Positions 54,215-63,707 of a stretch of 64,000 bases of DNA are shown here, in pieces. The notes under the pieces are model-generated. The model searched no databases and was not told the DNA's origin. It worked only from the letters and a program-made list of their open reading frames with translations. This DNA is from Methanolobus chelungpuianus (GTDB taxonomy: Archaea; Halobacteriota; Methanosarcinia; Methanosarcinales; Methanosarcinaceae), in the NCBI RefSeq assembly GCF_024500045.1, contig NZ_JTEO01000002.1, positions 434,001 through 498,000 on the forward strand, read 5' to 3'. The position numbers were made by a program, and so were the translations under genes. The stretch's first letter is position 1; each line of letters begins with the position of its first letter.

Positions 54215-57046
54215 ATGCTAGGAATGAACAACAAACTGAACAAAGAGATTGCCCATGTGCTTGAAAGCATTAACAATGGTCATCTTAATAGCAGGATAGA
54301 TCTCGATCTGTCCGGAAAGGACAAAGAACTTGCTGAGGCGTTCAATGCTTTTATTGACAATGCCATGCACTGGAGAGAAGCTGCAGATTCCCAGGCACTG
54401 GTCACCACTGAGGTCAGCAGATTAATGAGATGTGTCCAAGAAGGCCAGCTTGAGGCCAGGGTAGATGCTTCTAAGTTTGATGCAGAAGCAAAAGAACTGA
54501 TTAATGATGTGAATGGCCTGATGGATGCCATGGTGAAGCCATTTGTTGCTGCATCAAAGTTCGTAGAGAAGATATCCAAGGGAGACATCCCCCCGAAGAG
54601 CACAAAGGAATTCAAAGGCGCCTTCAACGATCTTAAGAACAATCTCAATACCTGCGTGGACGCCATTAATGCTCTTGTTGTTGACTCTGCAAGGCTTGCA
54701 GAAGCAACTGCCGCCGGCAAGGTCGATGTGCGTGTGGAAGCTTCCAAACACGGCGGTGATTTCAGGAAGATCATTGAGAGCATGAACAGCAACCTTGATG
54801 CAATATCAAAACCGCTCAACGAGAGCACATCCGTTCTTCTTAAGCTTGCAGTCAATGATTTCGAGAACGGTGTGACAGGTGAATATCCGGGTATCTTCAA
54901 GGACAATGCATACGCTGTCAATGAGGTCAGGAACAGGCTGCTCAACATCGAGCGTACCTTTGAGTACATGGCTGCGGGTAATTTCAGTGACCTTGAAAGG
55001 TACAGGAAGGTGGGCAAGCGCTCAGAGAACGACAAGCTCCTCCCGAACACTATAGCAGTGATGGAAACGGTCAAGGGCATGGCAGACGAGTTCATTGCAC
55101 TGGGTAAGGCTGCCGAAGAAGGCGATCTGGCACACAGGACCGATGCTTCCCAGTTCGAAGGTCTTTTCAAAGAGGCTGTCGTGACTGTCAATGAAGCATT
55201 TGATGCTGTGATCACACCTCTGAATCTCACTGCAGAGTATATTGACAGCATATCCCGGGGAGAGATCCCTGACAGGATCACGGATGACTACAAAGGCGAT
55301 TTCAACGTGATCAAGAACAACATAAACGCATGCATTGAAGGCCTTGAGGGGCTTCAGGAAAGCAATGGAGTGCTGCAGCTCATGGCGGATAACGACCATA
55401 CACGCAGGGTGGAAGGACAGTATCAGGGCATCTTTGCAGACGTGGGTACTGCCACCAACTCTATCCGTGACAGGATCCGAACGGTCATGTCGGTCAACAA
55501 GAAGATCGCTGTAGGCGACCTCAGCGATCTTGCGGGCCTTAAGAGGATAGGCAAGCGTTCGGAGAACGACGAGCTTATTCCCTGTTATATCACCATGATG
55601 AGCAATATTGAAGGGATCGTTGATGAGTTCATAAAGCTTGGCCATGCCAGTGAGGCTGGGAATCTCGATTACAGGGCTGACGGGTCTGCTTACCAGGGAG
55701 CTTTCCAGGAAGCTATCAACACTGTCAATGGGGCAATCGATGCGCTTGTCACCCCGCTCAACGAAGCTATCAGGATCGTAAATGAATATTCCGGAGGCAA
55801 TCTGGATGCAAGGGTAAGCTTTGAGACACAGGGTGATTTCAAGGTTTTCGCCAGCGCTCTTGATACGTTCGGTGAGAACCTCCAGGCAATAATAGAAGAT
55901 TCCAGCGAGGTGCTGGGAGCGATCTCAAACAACGATCTGACCCGTGCAGCTCAGGTGGAAGGTGTCGGTGAGTTCAAGTTGCTCACGGACGGTATCGAGA
56001 ACACAAGAAGGTCCCTGAACGATGTGGTTTCCATGGTGCAGGGCACCTCCAAGAATGTAGCTGCAACCGCAGAGGAAATGTCCGCATCCGTGGAAGAGCT
56101 GACCTCTTCGTCATACCAGATCGCAGACACGGTCTCAGAAATATCCAAGGGAGCACAGAACCAGGCATCCAAGACTGAAGAGGTTTCCCGTGCAATGGTA
56201 GATATGACCATGACAGTGCAGGAAGTAGCCACCAACTCACAGAAGGCGGCAGAGACCGCGAAGGAATCCAATGAACTTATCCACGAGCTGGGTGTGATCG
56301 CAAAAGACCTGTTGAAGAAGATGGAGGGAATCAAGGAAGCCTCTTCAGATTCTTCTGAGGTCATCATGGAGCTTGATGGCAAATCCAAGCAGATCGGCGA
56401 GATAGTCAGTCTTATTACAAGCATTGCCGACCAGACCAATCTGCTTGCGCTCAACGCAGCCATCGAGGCTGCAAGGGCTGGCGAGCATGGGCGTGGGTTT
56501 GCTGTGGTTGCCGACGAGGTGCGCAAGCTCGCTGAGGATTCAGGTAATGCAGCCAAGCAGATAGCTGGCCTTATACACCAGATCCAGGCAGGTACTGCGA
56601 ATGCGGTGACAACCATGCAGCAGGGTGCTGTCGAAGTCTCCAATGGTGCTGCGGCTCTCAACGAGGCTGCAAATGTGATCGAGAAGGTCGTCAAGGCCGG
56701 GGATACGATAGCTCACATGGTCCAGGACATAGCAGCGGCAGCCCAGGAGCAGTCTGCCTCGATTGAAGAGGTGACCTCCTCAGTGGAAGAGGTTTCTGCC
56801 ATATCCGAGGAGTCTGCAGCCGGTACCGAGGAAGCGTCGGCCGCCGTGCAGGAGCAGACAGCCACCATGCAGGAACTTTCAAGATCTGCAGAGGGCCTGG
56901 CACAGGTTGCAGGGGAAATGAAGGATGTGGTTGACAAGTTCCTTCTGGATGAGAACGCAGGCAGTGTCCAGGGACAGCAGCATGCCAATCCAAAGAACAG
57001 GGGAAGTCCCATTGCAGGTAAACGCAAGGGCCACGCCCTTCTATGA
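54215..57046 (+). CDS. Soluble methyl-accepting chemotaxis protein with tandem HAMP-like modules
   Basis: A 943-residue chemoreceptor with no signal peptide or membrane segment, so it is cytoplasmic. The N-terminal two thirds are repeated HAMP-like modules: a unit of about 180 residues recurs, seen in [13 protein letters not shown] (about residue 265) and [13 protein letters not shown] (about 445). The signalling domain follows, with the hairpin tip around [20 protein letters not shown] (about 756) and Gln/Glu methylation-type helices ending [20 protein letters not shown] precedes the ATG. CheW follows directly. No ligand or PAS domain is recognised, so the signal sensed is unknown. Confidence 0.92.
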   Translation: MLGMNNKLNKEIAHVLESINNGHLNSRIDLDLSGKDKELAEAFNAFIDNAMHWREAADSQALVTTEVSRLMRCVQEGQLEARVDASKFDAEAKELINDVNGLMDAMVKPFVAASKFVEKISKGDIPPKSTKEFKGAFNDLKNNLNTCVDAINALVVDSARLAEATAAGKVDVRVEASKHGGDFRKIIESMNSNLDAISKPLNESTSVLLKLAVNDFENGVTGEYPGIFKDNAYAVNEVRNRLLNIERTFEYMAAGNFSDLERYRKVGKRSENDKLLPNTIAVMETVKGMADEFIALGKAAEEGDLAHRTDASQFEGLFKEAVVTVNEAFDAVITPLNLTAEYIDSISRGEIPDRITDDYKGDFNVIKNNINACIEGLEGLQESNGVLQLMADNDHTRRVEGQYQGIFADVGTATNSIRDRIRTVMSVNKKIAVGDLSDLAGLKRIGKRSENDELIPCYITMMSNIEGIVDEFIKLGHASEAGNLDYRADGSAYQGAFQEAINTVNGAIDALVTPLNEAIRIVNEYSGGNLDARVSFETQGDFKVFASALDTFGENLQAIIEDSSEVLGAISNNDLTRAAQVEGVGEFKLLTDGIENTRRSLNDVVSMVQGTSKNVAATAEEMSASVEELTSSSYQIADTVSEISKGAQNQASKTEEVSRAMVDMTMTVQEVATNSQKAAETAKESNELIHELGVIAKDLLKKMEGIKEASSDSSEVIMELDGKSKQIGEIVSLITSIADQTNLLALNAAIEAARAGEHGRGFAVVADEVRKLAEDSGNAAKQIAGLIHQIQAGTANAVTTMQQGAVEVSNGAAALNEAANVIEKVVKAGDTIAHMVQDIAAAAQEQSASIEEVTSSVEEVSAISEESAAGTEEASAAVQEQTATMQELSRSAEGLAQVAGEMKDVVDKFLLDENAGSVQGQQHANPKNRGSPIAGKRKGHALL

Positions 57047-57063
57047 TCATCAGGGGCATTAAT

Positions 57064-57555
57064 ATGGCTGATATGTCATTTGAAGGAAAAGGTAAAGCTG
57101 CCGACCTGCTCCAGCTCGTGGTGTTCGAGCTGGGCGGTGAGGAGTTCGGTGTAGAGATCATGAACGTGCAGGAGATCATCAGGATGCCTGAGATGACTCA
57201 GATCCCACAGTCCCCTGATTTTGTGGAGGGCGTGATAAACCTGAGAGGCAGGATCATTGTAGTAGTGAACCTGAGCAAACGTTTCAACCTGCAGTCTAGG
57301 GTAGCTGACGAGAACTCAAGGATAATAGTTGTGGAGGTAGGAAAAACTGTTGTCGGTATGATCGTGGACTCGGTCAATGAAGTGCTGCGGATCCCCAAAT
57401 CCGGTGTGGAACCCGCTCCTGAGCTCGTCATGTCTAAAGTCAGTAAGAACTACCTTAAAGGTGTCGGGAAGATCGACAAAAGACTCCTTATACTACTGGA
57501 CCTGGCCAGGGTCCTGACGCTTGAAGAGGTAGCTGAGATTTCCAATCTTGCCTGA
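57064..57555 (+). CDS. cheW: Chemotaxis adaptor CheW
   Basis: A 163-residue adaptor that links MCPs to the CheA kinase. The family pattern is clear: QLVVFELGGEEFGVEIMNVQ, RMPEMTQIPQSPDFVEGVIN, LRGRIIVVVNLSKRF and VGMIVDSVNEVLRIP. The ATG at 57064 has AGGGG upstream; an earlier in-frame start overlaps the MCP stop. CheA, CheY, CheB and CheD are not in the window, and the adjacent cheR is broken. Confidence 0.94.
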   Translation: MADMSFEGKGKAADLLQLVVFELGGEEFGVEIMNVQEIIRMPEMTQIPQSPDFVEGVINLRGRIIVVVNLSKRFNLQSRVADENSRIIVVEVGKTVVGMIVDSVNEVLRIPKSGVEPAPELVMSKVSKNYLKGVGKIDKRLLILLDLARVLTLEEVAEISNLA

Positions 57556-57680
57556 AAGGCAAGATACTTTTTCTATTGATATTAAGTCATGCACAGCAGG
57601 ATGCACATTTCCATGCTTATTGCTGAAGCTGCAACCTTTAAAGAGAGGTATTTACGGCTTTTACATATTTCTTCAGGTAG

Positions 57681-58280
57681 ATGCAGACTCCTGAAATGAT
57701 CCGGGACTCTGTGATCCCGAACCTGGGGACCCGCAGGTACATCCGCATGTGGGACGTCGGCTGCGCCATGGGGCGGGAACCTTATTCCATGGCAATAACG
57801 CTGCGGGAAAATAAGGGCATGATCTTCAGGAATATAAGGATCCGTGCAACAGATATCGGCAACAGCAACCCGCTCTCTGACATCATCGAGAGGGGAACAT
57901 GTCCTCTGGAAGAGGTACAAAGGATACCCGGGCCAATATTCGAGAAGTATTTTTCTCCTGCTCTGTGAACCGGCTATTTCACTATACCGGAGGAAATACG
58001 TAAAAGTGTCTCTTTCACAAAACCTGATCTTCTTAGCATGAAACCGCTAAGGTAAGACCTGAAGCTGATCCTGTGCAATAATGTACTTCTTCACTTCAAT
58101 CAAAAAGAACGCGTCAAGGTGATCGGGATGTTCCGTGATTTACTGGATGAAGGTTATTTTGCAACAGATCATACCCAGAAGCTGCCTGAGTACTGGAAGG
58201 CTATTTTCAACTGGTGGCAGCTAATGCACGGCTTTACAGGAAGATCAACATGTAATATCCTGTTGCTATTAATATTATGA
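57681..58280 (+). pseudogene. Broken CheR-type protein-glutamate methyltransferase (two in-frame stops)
   Basis: From the ATG at 57681 the frame reads RYIRMWDVGCAMGREPYSMA (SAM-binding motif) and IRATDIGNSNPLSDIIERG, as in CheR, then meets TGA at 57966. The same frame continues with GYFTIPEEIRKSVSF, a TAA at 58053-58055, then LILCNNVLLHFNQKERVKVI and GYFATDHTQKLPE, all clear CheR sequence, ending at 58280. The usual N-terminal helical domain is also missing. Two different stops and a short 5' end point to decay, not recoding. MCP adaptation would need another CheR. Confidence 0.82.
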
Positions 58281-58392
58281 GGATGTCATGAACATGTGAT
58301 ACGGATAAATTCCGGGGGTATGCATGCAATTCCTCATTTCTTTTTTTCATGGCAGTCCCTCTTCAGCGCCATGGAGGAAAATTTCATGTTCA

Positions 58393-58405
58393 TAATATAT
58401 AAATA
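58393..58405 (+). promoter_or_regulatory. TATA box for the actin-like/coiled-coil operon
   Basis: TAATATATAAATA is a strong TATA element. It predicts a start near 58424 and a leader of about 35 bases carrying GTGAGG ten bases before the GTG start. The rest of 58281-58458 shows no gene. Confidence 0.6.
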
Positions 58406-58458
58406 CTGATTTATCTCACATCTTCTGTTATCAATAAACAAAGTCGTGAGGCATTATC

Positions 58459-59559
58459 GTGGACACTGCTGAAAGTTTCCAAAATGAGAATGAAGCTACT
58501 GATTATCCTGCTGCGTCCGGAACAGACAGGGAAACGTCCTATCTCGGGATTGACCTGGGTACGTCGGTAATAACAATCTGCAACAATAAGGGGTCCACGT
58601 TCTCAGAGTACAGCCTGATTGCTCGTGATAATAATCCCGATTCAGAAAGAGATGATGAGGACAGGCTCTATGTTGGAAAGGCTGCACTCGAAAGAGCAGA
58701 TCTTGAGTTGAACTGGCCTGTAAAGGACCTTCTGTATAAAGGAGGGAACTGCGGGAACCTCAGGGCACTAATTGAACATTGTGTCCAGGCTGCAGGCATT
58801 ACTGCGGAACATGAGCACAGGTACGCTATGATAAGTGTTCCTCCGTGTGCTGATGCATCTTACAGGAGAGCGGTGGTGGATGCGGCAAGACCGCTTTTCA
58901 GAGGCCTGATGATTGCCAACGGGCCCTTCTGTGTTGCTTACGGGAATAAGAAAATCAACGGCTCAATTATCATCGATGCAGGCGCATGTAAAACCGATAT
59001 CTGTCGCATTCATGATTGTATGCCTGAAGACAGGGATTATCTGAATGTCCCGGTAGCCGGAGAGAATATCGATCAGGAACTTGTCGACCTGCTGGCTGAG
59101 AAATATGAAGGCTCAACAGTGACAAAAGAACTTGCGAGGACGTGGAAGGAGACCTACGGGTTCGTAGGGGACGCGGATGAAGAGTGCAGGGTCGAGCTGC
59201 CGATCGGTGATTCAACGGAGGATGTGATGATCAATGAGGAGCTCCGGCTTGCCTGCGAATCAATCATTCCTGATATCGTCTCAGGTATCCTGAGAATTGT
59301 ATCCGATGCAGAACCTCAGTTCCGTGAAGCATTAAGGAACAATATCTACCTTTGCGGCGGCAGCAGTAAGATAAGGAACATCAGCAGTTTCATTGAGAAC
59401 GAGTTAAGGGAAGTCGGTGGTGGCAAAGTCTTCCTCCTGGACAGGCCTGAATGTGCCGGAGCCTATGGAGCTTGCATGCTTGCAGAAAAAATGCCAGGGG
59501 AGTTCTGGGAAAAATTGAGTAACCTTGATAATGCAAAAAAATCTGATGTGATACTATGA
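58459..59559 (+). CDS. Actin-like ATPase of the bacterial MreB/MamK type
   Basis: A 366-residue actin/Hsp70-fold protein. Motifs in order: phosphate 1 YLGIDLGTSVITICNNKG (about residue 28), connect region MISVPPCADASYRRAVVDAA, phosphate 2 GSIIIDAGACKTDICRI (about 174) and adenosine motif NIYLCGGSSKIRNISSFIE. The opening strand resembles MamK/MreB more than crenactin or Hsp70, whose C-terminal substrate domain is absent. It starts at GTG with GTGAGG upstream. Its last four bases overlap the coiled-coil gene (ATGA), implying a joint function. Filament formation is inferred. Confidence 0.85.
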   Translation: MDTAESFQNENEATDYPAASGTDRETSYLGIDLGTSVITICNNKGSTFSEYSLIARDNNPDSERDDEDRLYVGKAALERADLELNWPVKDLLYKGGNCGNLRALIEHCVQAAGITAEHEHRYAMISVPPCADASYRRAVVDAARPLFRGLMIANGPFCVAYGNKKINGSIIIDAGACKTDICRIHDCMPEDRDYLNVPVAGENIDQELVDLLAEKYEGSTVTKELARTWKETYGFVGDADEECRVELPIGDSTEDVMINEELRLACESIIPDIVSGILRIVSDAEPQFREALRNNIYLCGGSSKIRNISSFIENELREVGGGKVFLLDRPECAGAYGACMLAEKMPGEFWEKLSNLDNAKKSDVIL

Positions 59560-61364
59560 GTTCATTAAGCTGGTCAAAAAATGGGAAGCAGGCTGCAAAA
59601 GGTCGCACGAGTCAGGATTTCACTCCCAATATATATCGTAAGCCTGCGATCAATGAAGATGACAAAGACAAAAAAGGTGATTCCCAGAATGTTGACGGTC
59701 CCGGTATATACAACCAGAGGACAATCGTAAAAACTCTGGAGACGGATCTGGGACAGTTACAGGAAAGATATGAGGCCCAACTCAAGGAGTACAGGGAAAA
59801 AGAGGCTGTACTCGCCGATGTTAAGGCAAGGTATGATTCCCAGATGGAAGAGTACGAAGAGAAACAGAAGCAACTTGACACACTAAAGGAGGATCTCTCC
59901 AGGCAGGAGGAGTTGCTTAACCGCAAATGCACTATCCTCAAGTCTGCAGTGCAGAAAGCTGAAGATACCATTCCGACGGAGCAGATCCGTGAACTTGAAG
60001 AGAAGCGCTCCGAGTTCGAGAAGAATAAAGCCGAACTCGAGCAGAGACTGGAAGAGTTCGAAAGGACTCAACAGGAGTACGAACAGCAGTTTACCCTGCT
60101 TGAGAGCAACAGGTCTGAACTTTCCGGCATGAGGGCCCAGTATGAAGAAGAGCTGCAGGATTATCTTGGCAGGAAGAAAGAGCTTGAGAAGAAGGCACAT
60201 TCTCTGGAGGAACAGCTTGCAGCAGGGAACGATGCTTCGCTGGGTATTGAAGGCCTGAACTATGGTACTGCCATAGATCTTGTAAAGTCAAAGTACTACA
60301 GTGAGCTGAAGGAACTAAATCGTAAGAAGGCAGACCTTGCAACCCTCAGGGAGGAACTGGAGAACGAGGAATCCCTGCTCAATGCCAAAAGTTCCAGCAT
60401 AGCAGAGATAAAGGCACAGATCGAGAGCGAATTCAACAGACTGATACCACAGACTTCCGAACTTGAAGCTGCAATGGCGGCTTATGATGAGAAGGTCCGC
60501 ATCCATGAGGAAAGGGAGCAAAGGCTTTCCCAGCTGACACGGAAATATGACCTCGACTATGCCACCTTCACCCAGAACCGGCAGGAGCTTGAGGAGTTGC
60601 TTGACCGGCAGGCAAAAGAAGAGCTTGACCTGGAGGAAAGGAAGATCGCAGCAAGCGAATCACGCAGGCAGCTGGAACTTGAGATAGAAGAGATCAATTC
60701 AAGGTCTGCCGAGTTCCGGGAAAAGGTTGCTGCCTTTGAGAGGAATACAGAGCTTTACCAGCATGATATTCTTGAATATGAGGAGAACCTGCGCATCTAT
60801 ACTGAGAATAATAACCTCTTACAGGAGTCTCTTTCTGTGTACGGGGAAGAGCTCAGGTCGTTTGAAGAAAGACGTGCCGAACTTGAAAGTCAGAAAATCT
60901 CCCTGTCAGGTGAAGAGGAATCCCTCCTGCAGAGAAAGTCCGATATAGACGACAGGCGCAGGGAACTCGAATCCGAGGAATCGATGATCGTTTCCTGGAG
61001 AGCTGAGGTCGAGTCAGAGAAAGCTTCCCTTAAGTCCGAACTGGAGAGCATCAAAACCAAACGCGAGGGTAATTCTAAGCTGGAGAGTGAACTGGAATCC
61101 GGATTCAGTGAACTGGAGTCCCGCCGCAGGGAGCTTGAAGCGCTTCTGGAAACAACTGAAAAGGAGATCGGGACACATATCACCCTTCATCGCCAGAACC
61201 TCGATATCCGCAAGGTCAACACCAAGCTTGAACAGCAGTCTGTCTACATAAAGAGTCTTGAAAAATCCATAAGTGAGATGCAGAGGGCTCTTGATGAGGC
61301 TACGTCGGATGCAAGGAAACACGAGATGTTCTCACATATCCTCAAAATGAACATGGAAATCTGA
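59556..61364 (+). CDS. Large coiled-coil protein coupled to the actin-like gene
   Basis: A 602-residue protein. The first 60 or so residues are polar and probably disordered (SSLSWSKNGKQAAKGRTSQD). The rest is almost unbroken coiled coil, rich in Glu, Arg, Leu and Ser (REKEAVLADVKARYDSQMEE, LEQRLEEFERTQQEYEQQF). There is no membrane segment, signal peptide or catalytic motif. The four-base overlap with the actin-like gene argues for equimolar translation and a shared structure, such as a filament partner or scaffold. No named family is recognised. Confidence 0.82.
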   Translation: MSSLSWSKNGKQAAKGRTSQDFTPNIYRKPAINEDDKDKKGDSQNVDGPGIYNQRTIVKTLETDLGQLQERYEAQLKEYREKEAVLADVKARYDSQMEEYEEKQKQLDTLKEDLSRQEELLNRKCTILKSAVQKAEDTIPTEQIRELEEKRSEFEKNKAELEQRLEEFERTQQEYEQQFTLLESNRSELSGMRAQYEEELQDYLGRKKELEKKAHSLEEQLAAGNDASLGIEGLNYGTAIDLVKSKYYSELKELNRKKADLATLREELENEESLLNAKSSSIAEIKAQIESEFNRLIPQTSELEAAMAAYDEKVRIHEEREQRLSQLTRKYDLDYATFTQNRQELEELLDRQAKEELDLEERKIAASESRRQLELEIEEINSRSAEFREKVAAFERNTELYQHDILEYEENLRIYTENNNLLQESLSVYGEELRSFEERRAELESQKISLSGEEESLLQRKSDIDDRRRELESEESMIVSWRAEVESEKASLKSELESIKTKREGNSKLESELESGFSELESRRRELEALLETTEKEIGTHITLHRQNLDIRKVNTKLEQQSVYIKSLEKSISEMQRALDEATSDARKHEMFSHILKMNMEI

Positions 61365-61379
61365 CAATAAGAGTAGTAT

Positions 61380-61454
61380 GTGTGCCTCAGAACTCATAGG
61401 GTTCATCACGAATCAGAAAGATTCTCTCATCACAGGCACACTTCCTGTTTTTTT
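61380..61454 (+). terminator. Structured 3' end with closing stem, inner hairpin and T-run
   Basis: GTGTGCCT (61380-61387) pairs perfectly with AGGCACAC (61434-61441). Inside is a smaller hairpin, GAATC-AGAAA-GATTC (61410-61424). A T7 run follows at about 61448-61454. It lies 16 bases after the coiled-coil stop, between convergent genes, so it most likely ends that operon's transcript. Confidence 0.6.
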
Positions 61455-61467
61455 ATTTATCTTTAGT

Positions 61468-62121
61468 TCAGATCACTTCTTTTATTTCACTCACAAGCTT
61501 TGCAGCAACTGCTGCCGGGTCATCTGACTGGTAGATGCTCCTGCCCACTATGACCCAGTCGGCGCCGGCTCTGATAGCATCTGCAGCACTCCCGCCCTGC
61601 GTACCCACGCCCGGGGAGATTATTGTGAGGTCGCTGCCGATTATATTCCTGATATCCCTTACCCTTTCGGGCCTTGTTGCGGGTGCAACCACGCCGGAGG
61701 CTTGCTCATCGGCAGCCATCTTTGCTATAGCTTCGCCTGCAGCCTGCATGAAATCAAGTGCACCGGGGTGGCTCATCTCAGTGACCACGAAAATATCCTT
61801 GTTGTTGCTCCTGGCCACCTCCACGGAGGTCCTTAGGCTGTCGTGTCCCGTGAAGCCCTGAACGATGACAGCATCAGCGCCGGCTTTGAACACCTGCTCA
61901 CAGATGAGGCGATTTGTGTTGGGTATGTCCGCAACCTTGAAATCTGCAATGATCGGTGCATATCGGGACAGTTCGGTTATTATCCCTAGTCCTGTTGCCA
62001 GTATGAGGGGGTAGCCCACCTTGATGGCGTCCACATGCCCGGCCACCACCTGGGATATCCTGAGGGCTTCAGCGCTGTCCAGTACGTCCAGTGCGAGTAT
62101 GAGTCGTGTATCTTTTTCCAT
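61468..62121 (-). CDS. pyrF: Orotidine 5'-phosphate decarboxylase
   Basis: A 217-residue TIM-barrel enzyme making UMP from OMP. Motifs: LILALDVLD, the catalytic [38 protein letters not shown] and [10 protein letters not shown]. The ATG at 62121 ([12 protein letters not shown]) has GGAG upstream and gives the normal archaeal length. It lies 28 bases downstream of the deoxyhypusine synthase gene and is probably co-transcribed. Confidence 0.96.
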   Translation of the reverse strand: MEKDTRLILALDVLDSAEALRISQVVAGHVDAIKVGYPLILATGLGIITELSRYAPIIADFKVADIPNTNRLICEQVFKAGADAVIVQGFTGHDSLRTSVEVARSNNKDIFVVTEMSHPGALDFMQAAGEAIAKMAADEQASGVVAPATRPERVRDIRNIIGSDLTIISPGVGTQGGSAADAIRAGADWVIVGRSIYQSDDPAAVAAKLVSEIKEVI

Positions 62122-62149
62122 GTGAATCTCCTTTTCCGAACCTGCAGGC

Positions 62150-63112
62150 TTAGTCCTGTCCCTGTTCCTTTGCCAGCCTTGTCCTTGCAGCCGCAACCAG
62201 TATTGGCAGGGTTATCGTGGCATCGGAGTGTACTGTGACCGAACGTGCAGTCTCGCTTACCTTGCCCCACGAACGCGCTTCGTCGAGGGTGGCTCCGCTC
62301 AGGCCGCCGGTCTCCGGCGTGTCCATGGTCAGCTGGATGGCATATTCGAACTCCTGGTGGGTGATGAGCATGGACTGGAAGATGTAGTTCTTGGGAACGC
62401 CGCCGCCAATGAGCAGTGCGCCGGGTCTCTTAGCCTCGTAGCACAGGTCGATTATCTCCCTCATATCCTCGAAGGCGTCGACCTTCAGGGGATTCTTCTG
62501 CTTGTAGAGCCAGGCCTGCAGCCCGATCATGGAATCCTGGATGGCCGGGCAGAACACGGGCACGTTCATGTCCGCCGCAGTTCTGAGAATGGAGTCCTTG
62601 TCATCAATATGGTTGCCTATATGGGTCATCATCTGCCTGATGGAAATAGGTTCGCTGCCCATGTCGGCGAAGATTGCCTGCATCCTTTCCTCAAAATCCA
62701 CAAAGTATGGCTCGGGAAGGTAAACGTCATATATCCTGTTGATCTCCTCGTGCTTGAGCTCTATATCGTCGCATTGGGCGCATCCCTTATAGTGGTGAAG
62801 CCCCATGGATTCCACGATCTCATGCACCATGTTGGCTCCTGTGGTCACAAGCACGTCTATGTAGCCGTCCCTGATAAGGTCAGCCACGATGCCTCTCATG
62901 CCCGCCGGTACCATGGCTCCTGCAAGCCCGAAGAAGCTCGTGGAACCCCCGGCCAGCATCTCGTGGTATATGTCCACAGCGTCAGCCAGCTTTCCTGCAC
63001 CGAAGGCGCATCCGCACATTGCCTGGACAAGCGAGTCAACATCCATGCCCTCTGTGATCCTTGCCTGCTTTATCGGGTTCTGGAGTTTTTCCTCAGGTGA
63101 ATGATGTTCCAT
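62150..63112 (-). CDS. dys: Deoxyhypusine synthase
   Basis: A 320-residue NAD-dependent enzyme of the DHS family that transfers the butylamine group of spermidine to a lysine of aIF5A. The catalytic lysine region [20 protein letters not shown] is present, with NAD-site segments [32 protein letters not shown] and [12 protein letters not shown]. Some archaea have DHS-like paralogs with other substrates, so the name rests on the conserved lysine segment. Confidence 0.92.
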   Translation of the reverse strand: MEHHSPEEKLQNPIKQARITEGMDVDSLVQAMCGCAFGAGKLADAVDIYHEMLAGGSTSFFGLAGAMVPAGMRGIVADLIRDGYIDVLVTTGANMVHEIVESMGLHHYKGCAQCDDIELKHEEINRIYDVYLPEPYFVDFEERMQAIFADMGSEPISIRQMMTHIGNHIDDKDSILRTAADMNVPVFCPAIQDSMIGLQAWLYKQKNPLKVDAFEDMREIIDLCYEAKRPGALLIGGGVPKNYIFQSMLITHQEFEYAIQLTMDTPETGGLSGATLDEARSWGKVSETARSVTVHSDATITLPILVAAARTRLAKEQGQD

Positions 63113-63247
63113 TTGTTATCATCTCTGTTTTGTTGGTTCTACGGCAAGCTCCTTCATTAAAGTTTCTTCTTCAAATGCAGGTCAATACTGCTTCCCGGAA
63201 AAAAGAGTATTAAATACCGGCTTGAATTATTTTTCCTGGATGACTGC

Positions 63248-63260
63248 ACAATTTAAATAA
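63248..63260 (+). promoter_or_regulatory. TATA box for the membrane protein gene at 63285
   Basis: CACAATTTAAATAA lies about 28-36 bases before the ATG. No ribosome-binding site is present, so the mRNA is probably leaderless or nearly so. Confidence 0.45.
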
Positions 63261-63284
63261 TACATAAACCGCATATAAACTGCA

Positions 63285-63695
63285 ATGAGTTCCATTCTTT
63301 CCAGAATAGTCCCGAAGCAAAGGAAGATGTCCACCCAGCTTGGCGGCCTGCTTATCATAGTGGGTGAGACCATGTTCCTGTTCTCGATACTTAACTTCCT
63401 TATGATAACAAGGCTGCAGTACTATAGTTCAGGGGATAATTTCTTCAGGCTGCTGTTTCCCAACTACCTGCTGTTCCTGTTCGGCCTGTCTGCAGTGGCA
63501 TTCATCGGCATGTGGCTTACCTATGTCTATATTTTCCCGAGCAAGCAGAAGTTCTCCCAGGAGCAGGCCATTAAGGATGACCGCAGTCCTATGTATAATA
63601 CTCTACTGGAAATGCAGAAGGATCTCCGCGAGATGAGGTCCACGGTGGAATCGCTCTCAGAAAGAGTGGACATGATGGCTGAAGAAAGAAAATAG
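63285..63695 (+). CDS. Two-helix membrane protein with C-terminal coiled coil
   Basis: A 136-residue protein with two membrane segments (LGGLLIIVGETMFLFSILNF and YLLFLFGLSAVAFIGMWLTY), then a soluble tail ending in a short coiled coil (LREMRSTVESLSERVDMMA). No family is recognised. It is followed 12 bases later by the metallophosphoesterase gene and the two are likely one operon. Function is unknown. Confidence 0.72.
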   Translation: MSSILSRIVPKQRKMSTQLGGLLIIVGETMFLFSILNFLMITRLQYYSSGDNFFRLLFPNYLLFLFGLSAVAFIGMWLTYVYIFPSKQKFSQEQAIKDDRSPMYNTLLEMQKDLREMRSTVESLSERVDMMAEERK

Positions 63696-63707
63696 TTTCC
63701 TGTTCAA

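Noticed and set aside
54280-56694. Long minus-strand open frames (333 and 247 codons) opposite the MCP gene
   Set aside because: They are Ser/Ala/Leu-rich shadows caused by the biased codon use of the coiled-coil receptor; no start signals or family similarity.
58459-59559. Hsp70/DnaK chaperone or ethanolamine EutJ-like protein
   Set aside because: The protein has no substrate-binding domain, and the opening GIDLGTS context plus length fit MreB/MamK-type actins better; phylogeny would settle it.
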